The position numbers were made by a program, and so were the translations under genes. DNA of 64,000 nt from Novosphingobium sp. CECT 9465 (lineage in GTDB: Bacteria > Pseudomonadota > Alphaproteobacteria > Sphingomonadales > Sphingomonadaceae). Of this stretch, positions 60,019 through 64,000 are shown one piece after another; position 1 is the first letter of the stretch, and every line of letters begins with the position of its first letter. The stretch covers positions 713,501-777,500 of the forward strand of contig NZ_CAKLBX010000001.1 of assembly GCF_920987055.1 (NCBI RefSeq), in the 5' to 3' direction. The notes below the pieces were generated by a model, which worked only from the letters and a program-made list of their open reading frames with translations, was not told the origin of the DNA and made no database searches.

Positions 60019-61848
60019 TTACTCTGCCGCCTCGCTGACTTCCGCGCTTTCCTGCGCCTGTCGCGCCCACATCTCGGCATATAGCCCATCACGCCGTAGC
60101 AGGTCGTTGTGGCTGCCCTGTTCGGCCAGACGTCCCTGATCGAGCACGAGGATCGTATCCGAGTCTGCAATCGTCGACAGGCGGTGCGCGATGGACAGGG
60201 TGGTGCGGTCTGTCGCCACCGCTCGCATGGTGGAAAGGATGTCCTGTTCGGTGCGGGTGTCCAGGGCGCTGGTGGCTTCATCGAACAGCAGGATTGGCGG
60301 GTTCTTGACCAGCGTGCGCGCAATCGCGACGCGCTGCTTTTCGCCGCCCGACAGCTTCAACCCACGCTCGCCCACTTCGGTATCGAACCCCTTGGGCAGA
60401 CGGGCGATGAATTCGGCGATCGACGCCCCGCGAGCGGCGGCTTCCACTTCGGCTTGCCCCGCGCCGTCGCGGCCATAGGCGATGTTATAGCCGATGGTGT
60501 CGTTGAACAGCACCGAATCTTGCGGAACGATGCCGAGCGTCGCGCGCAAGCTGGCTTGGGTGACGTGGGCGATATCCTGCCCGTCGATCAGGATGCGGCC
60601 TGACCATGGATCGTAGAAGCGGAACAGCAGGCGGGCGATGGTGGACTTGCCCGCGCCCGACGGGCCGACGATGGCCACGCGACTGCCTGCGGGAACTTCG
60701 AACGAGAGGCCGTGGAGGATTTCGCGGTCACGATCATAGCCGAACACGACATTGTCGAAGGTGACGCCAGGGCGCTTGATCACCAGTGCAGGCGCGCCGG
60801 GCGCATCGGCCACTTCGACTTCGGTATCGATCAGGCGGAACATTTCGGCCATGTCGATCAATCCCTGCCGGATCGTGCGATAGACCATGCCGAGCATGTC
60901 GAGCGGGCGGAATAGCTGGGTAAGGTAGGTGTTGACGAACACGAGGTCGCCCACCGTCAGCCGACCCTGCGACCAGCCCCATACCGTCCACGCCATTGCG
61001 CCTGCCATCAGCAAGTTGACGATCATCGCCTGCGCGATGTTGAGCAGGCCGAGGCTGTTTTCGCTTTTGACTGCGGCATCGGCATAGGCGCGCGCGGCCG
61101 AGGCATAGCGCGCTTCCTCACGCGATTCGGCGCCGAAGTATTTGACCGTTTCGTAATTCAGCAGCGAATCCACTGCGCGTGACAGCGCCTGTCCATCGAG
61201 CCGGTTCATCTTCTCGCGCAGGGCCGAGCGCCATTCCGTGATCGTGCGCGTGACGTAGACATAGGCGATGACGGCGACAACTGTCGCGCCGACCAGCCCC
61301 AGCCCGAAGTTGATCCAGAAAATCACGATCACCGCGACCAGCTCGATCACCGTTGGCGCGATGTTGAACAGCAGGAAATAGAGCATCGTGTCGATGCTCT
61401 TGGTCCCGCGTTCGATCACCTTGGTAACCTCGCCGGTCCGCCGGGCGAGGTGGAAGCGCAAGGACAGGCGGTGGAGTCTTGCAAAGACGTTTTCAGCCAG
61501 ATGACGCGTGGCGTCCTGGCCTACACGTTCGAACACGATATTGCGCAGGTTGTCGAATGCAACGCCTGCAAACCGCCCCAGCACGTATGCGATCACGAAA
61601 GCCATGGCCACGGTCAGCGCCGCCTGCGACCGGCCGCTGTCGAGCGTCATCGCATCGACCGCTTTCTTGTAGGCAAACGGCAGGGCGAGTGTGGTCGCCT
61701 TGCCCAGCAACACCATGATCAGCGCGCCGATAACTCTCCGGCGGAGAACGGCATTATCGGCCGGCCATAGATAAGGCAGGAAACGCTTGAGCGTTTGCCA
61801 TCCATCGTGGCGGGCATTGGCGGGATTCGTTGCGGTATCTGGCGGCAT
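60019..61848 (-). CDS. ATM1/HMT1-type ABC half-transporter
   Basis: 609 codons. Six membrane helices (residues about 40-330) with FHLARRTGEVTKVIERGTKS and LNYETVKYFGAESREEARY, both characteristic of the ATM1 (ABCB7) class. The ATPase domain has Walker A GPSGAGKST, the Q-loop VPQDSVLFNDTIGYNIAYG, signature LSGGEKQR and Walker B ILLFDEATSALD. Bacterial members export glutathione-linked or metal-thiol compounds. ATG 61848 chosen; a GTG lies three codons upstream. Confidence 0.93.
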   Translation of the reverse strand: MPPDTATNPANARHDGWQTLKRFLPYLWPADNAVLRRRVIGALIMVLLGKATTLALPFAYKKAVDAMTLDSGRSQAALTVAMAFVIAYVLGRFAGVAFDNLRNIVFERVGQDATRHLAENVFARLHRLSLRFHLARRTGEVTKVIERGTKSIDTMLYFLLFNIAPTVIELVAVIVIFWINFGLGLVGATVVAVIAYVYVTRTITEWRSALREKMNRLDGQALSRAVDSLLNYETVKYFGAESREEARYASAARAYADAAVKSENSLGLLNIAQAMIVNLLMAGAMAWTVWGWSQGRLTVGDLVFVNTYLTQLFRPLDMLGMVYRTIRQGLIDMAEMFRLIDTEVEVADAPGAPALVIKRPGVTFDNVVFGYDRDREILHGLSFEVPAGSRVAIVGPSGAGKSTIARLLFRFYDPWSGRILIDGQDIAHVTQASLRATLGIVPQDSVLFNDTIGYNIAYGRDGAGQAEVEAAARGASIAEFIARLPKGFDTEVGERGLKLSGGEKQRVAIARTLVKNPPILLFDEATSALDTRTEQDILSTMRAVATDRTTLSIAHRLSTIADSDTILVLDQGRLAEQGSHNDLLRRDGLYAEMWARQAQESAEVSEAAE

Positions 61849-61929
61849 GCGTTCCACATAGGGTGCTTGGCGCGCGACGCCAGCCCCTTACCGGAATACC
61901 GCCCGCCCCATGGAAATTGCGCGAGTCCC

Positions 61930-63444
61930 TCAGGGCGTGGCGGTAGAAGGCGGCCGGTGCAGTCTGCCCAGCATGTTCGCCGCCAGATCGATGATTTCCG
62001 CGCGCAGCGGATGGGCAGTCAGAAAGATCGTGGCGAGCCATAGGGCGATGCCGCAAGCGATCATCGACAATGCCTGCACCAGCCCTGTGTCAGCCGGTCC
62101 CGCCCACAAGGCATAGCTTGCCAGCAGCGGCCCGACGGCTGCCAGCGTGGCCAGGGCACTGCGCGCGCTTACTGATGCCAGATCACGCCAGCGCAAGCCG
62201 AGCATGTCGCGCATCAAGGGAGCATAGACGATTATATAGAGAAGCCCGTGGACCACGCGCGAGGCGGCGACCCACACCAGCCCGAACGGTGCGGTCATCG
62301 CGATCAGGATCACCGATAGCACAGTGTCGATCACCATGCGGCGCATCAGCGGCTTCATTCGGCCCAGCAGCAGCGGCAGATCCGCATAAAGCGGCACCGC
62401 GACATAGCAGAGCTGCGATAGCGCAATCCACGTCAGCAAGGGGGCAGCAGCAATCCAGCGCTCGCCATAGAGCAGGTTCACGAGCGGTTCGGCCAGCACG
62501 GCGATTCCGGCAAGTGCGGGCCAGGTGACCCCGGTATAGGCGCCCAGCACACGCAAGTATGGCGGACCCAGCGGCGCCCCACTGTCTCGCACCCGGCGGA
62601 AGGCCGGATAGAACACGCCTGTCACCGCGCCGGAAATCAGCAGGCGCAATTGCAGCGCCAGCCCCGATGCCCGCGCAAACAGGCCGACGGCGGCATTATC
62701 GAGCATGCGCCCGATCACCAGTTCCGGTGCCCGCGCGGATAGCGAACTGCATACGACCTGTACGGTGTTTGCCCCGCCGATGGCGAAGATTGGCCGGGCA
62801 TCGGTGATCTTCAGCGGCCACGGCAGCATTCCGCCTGCGCGCCACTGGCTGACGATCAGGCGCGCGGCCTGTTGGGCAAAGGCACCCCATGCCAGCGCGA
62901 GGGCGCCTTGGCCCATGATCGCCAGCGTCAATGTCGCGCCCGCATTGGCCAGCGCCGCGCCGATCTCGATCATGGTATTGGAGCGATAGTCCATGCGCCG
63001 CTGGCAGGTCGCCTGCGGCACGATCGCGAGCGGAACCAGCAGGTACGATGACGCTATGATCAGCGTGACGGTGAACATCCCCGGATCGCGGTAGAACAGC
63101 GAAATCGGCCAGGCGGCCAGCAGTGCCAGCAGCGCTATTCCCCAGGCGAACAGCACCGAGATGGTGAAGGCCGTCTGCAATTTCTCGGACGTGAGGTCCC
63201 GCTCGCCATTGATATAGCGCGTGACCCCGAAGTCCTGAAGAAACGCCACGAGCGTGACGGAGGCGAAGGCGACCGAGAACTGGCCCAGTTGTTCGGGGCT
63301 GATGTACCAGCGAGCAAGAACCACACTGGCAATGAACTGCATGGCGAATGAGGCATATTGCGACGCAAGCGCCCAAAGCGCCGCCGTGCGTACCGACATG
63401 ACCGGCTGCGGTGCGTTGTCAGACGAAGATGGGGTGTCCGCCAC
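61930..63444 (-). CDS. Wzx-like oligosaccharide flippase
   Basis: 504 codons with 12 to 14 hydrophobic segments. The opening ALWALASQYASFAMQFIASV, LARWYISPEQLGQFSVAFA and FGVTRYINGERDLTSEKLQ is typical of the polysaccharide_synt/MVF-like flippase group that moves undecaprenyl-linked sugar repeats across the inner membrane. It starts at GTG 63444, only 3 bases after the upstream glycosyltransferase stop, so both belong to one surface-polysaccharide operon extending beyond the window. Confidence 0.9.
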   Translation of the reverse strand: MADTPSSSDNAPQPVMSVRTAALWALASQYASFAMQFIASVVLARWYISPEQLGQFSVAFASVTLVAFLQDFGVTRYINGERDLTSEKLQTAFTISVLFAWGIALLALLAAWPISLFYRDPGMFTVTLIIASSYLLVPLAIVPQATCQRRMDYRSNTMIEIGAALANAGATLTLAIMGQGALALAWGAFAQQAARLIVSQWRAGGMLPWPLKITDARPIFAIGGANTVQVVCSSLSARAPELVIGRMLDNAAVGLFARASGLALQLRLLISGAVTGVFYPAFRRVRDSGAPLGPPYLRVLGAYTGVTWPALAGIAVLAEPLVNLLYGERWIAAAPLLTWIALSQLCYVAVPLYADLPLLLGRMKPLMRRMVIDTVLSVILIAMTAPFGLVWVAASRVVHGLLYIIVYAPLMRDMLGLRWRDLASVSARSALATLAAVGPLLASYALWAGPADTGLVQALSMIACGIALWLATIFLTAHPLRAEIIDLAANMLGRLHRPPSTATP

Positions 63445-63447
63445 GGT

Positions 63448-64000
63448 TCAGGCGCGCAGGAGTAGCGCGATGGCAAGGCGCAGGCCACGCCCCGGCATGC
63501 CGAACAGCACAAGCCGCGCGACGGTGCGCCACAGCTCTTTGCCGTTTCCGCCATCGCGCACATGCCCGATCAGCAAGGCAAACCCTTCGCCGCGCATCGC
63601 ATCGCGCGAATAAATCGCCCCGCGCGCCACCTTGTCGCGAATCTGGCGGGACAGGCCGGCAGTGCCGAACACCTCGTCAAGCGTGTTGACCGGGGGCAGG
63701 TTGTCGAGCTTCTCGGTCGGATCGGGGCGGCCCAACTGGCGCTCACGATAGGCCAGTTGCGCGATAGCGGCGCCATATTGCTGGGCGAAGGCGTGGCGAT
63801 TGGAAATCTGGTTGGCGTAGTGCCGGTAGCTCAGCAGACGCTCAGGGATATTGGCGAGCTTTGTCACCGACGCGAGCCGCAGCCACAGATCGTAATCCTC
63901 GCAATGGCGATAAGCGACATGATACCCGCCAACTGCGCGCAGTATGTCGCGCCGGGCCATGATCGTAGGATGACTGAGCGGGCTGCGCTGCTCGATCACG
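63448..64000 (-). CDS. GT2 family glycosyltransferase, C-terminal part (5' end outside window)
   Basis: The frame is open to the window edge; 184 codons are visible. SHPTIMARRDILRAVGGYHV followed by HCEDYDLWLRLA is the acceptor-side ED(Y/W)DLWLR motif of GT-A fold GT2 enzymes, after which comes a helical tail with LSYRHYANQISNRHAFAQQY. Probably adds a sugar to a lipid-linked oligosaccharide. The tail ends in a hydrophobic, basic segment (VLFGMPGRGLRLAIALLLRA) that may touch the membrane. Confidence 0.88.
   Translation of the reverse strand, partial: VIEQRSPLSHPTIMARRDILRAVGGYHVAYRHCEDYDLWLRLASVTKLANIPERLLSYRHYANQISNRHAFAQQYGAAIAQLAYRERQLGRPDPTEKLDNLPPVNTLDEVFGTAGLSRQIRDKVARGAIYSRDAMRGEGFALLIGHVRDGGNGKELWRTVARLVLFGMPGRGLRLAIALLLRA

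Overview
This is a high-GC, densely coded chromosomal window with many ATGA/GTGA gene overlaps. Gene content points to an alphaproteobacterium of the order Sphingomonadales, of Novosphingobium or Sphingobium type: an argH-lptM-lysA run, hisZ, an HWE-type histidine kinase, a cytochrome bc1 chaperone next to yceD, a TIGR02186 protein beside a TauE-like exporter, and REP-like palindromes in many gaps. I see no tRNA, rRNA, CRISPR array or prophage.

Layout. 1-7.8 kb: tandem DUF4139 paralogues (the first cut by the window edge), a SCO1-like copper chaperone, a winged-helix regulator, purA, a secreted esterase-like hydrolase, and a repeat-rich gap holding a broken GIY-YIG nuclease gene. 7.8-16.7 kb: amino-acid and cofactor biosynthesis (hisZ, serA, serC with a leader RNA, a TlpA-like lipoprotein, argH, lptM, lysA, a siroheme-synthase-like gene). 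16.8-21.9 kb: an SDR dehydrogenase, ilvE behind an unusual leader, a lipoprotein, tlyA, tspO, a ubiK-like gene. 21.97-23.25 kb: an IS5-family element and a related 260-bp MITE lying end to end. 23.2-36.4 kb: HWE kinase, metZ with a SAM-II-like pseudoknot leader, two membrane glycosyltransferases, leuB, recO, apaG, a LysR regulator, a GGDEF-EAL protein, an MFS exporter, dinB and a Nudix hydrolase.

36.6-45.3 kb is one tightly coupled type II secretion operon, gspC-D-E-F-G-L-M-N, with no gspH, I, J or K. 45.3-53.1 kb: dps, nhaA, an NfrB/NfrA-like glycosyltransferase and envelope-protein pair, a TauE exporter with its TIGR02186 partner, and a HerA-type ATPase. 53.1-64 kb: a MATE exporter, yceD, the bc1 chaperone, bamE, hslVU behind a heat-shock promoter, three small enzyme-type genes, a GIY-YIG gene enclosed by palindromes, an ATM1-type ABC exporter, a polysaccharide flippase and a glycosyltransferase cut by the window end.

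The most notable signals are non-coding or mobile. Two GIY-YIG loci are both bounded by inverted palindromic repeats, suggesting a compact nuclease/palindrome unit. A SAM-II-like H-type pseudoknot precedes metZ. The ilvE leader has a Shine-Dalgarno site matching the 16S 3' end over 14 nt, two coupled mini-ORFs and a possible antiterminator. A sigma-32 promoter ends about nine bases before the hslV start codon. The IS element appears to carry a 58-codon membrane-protein passenger gene.
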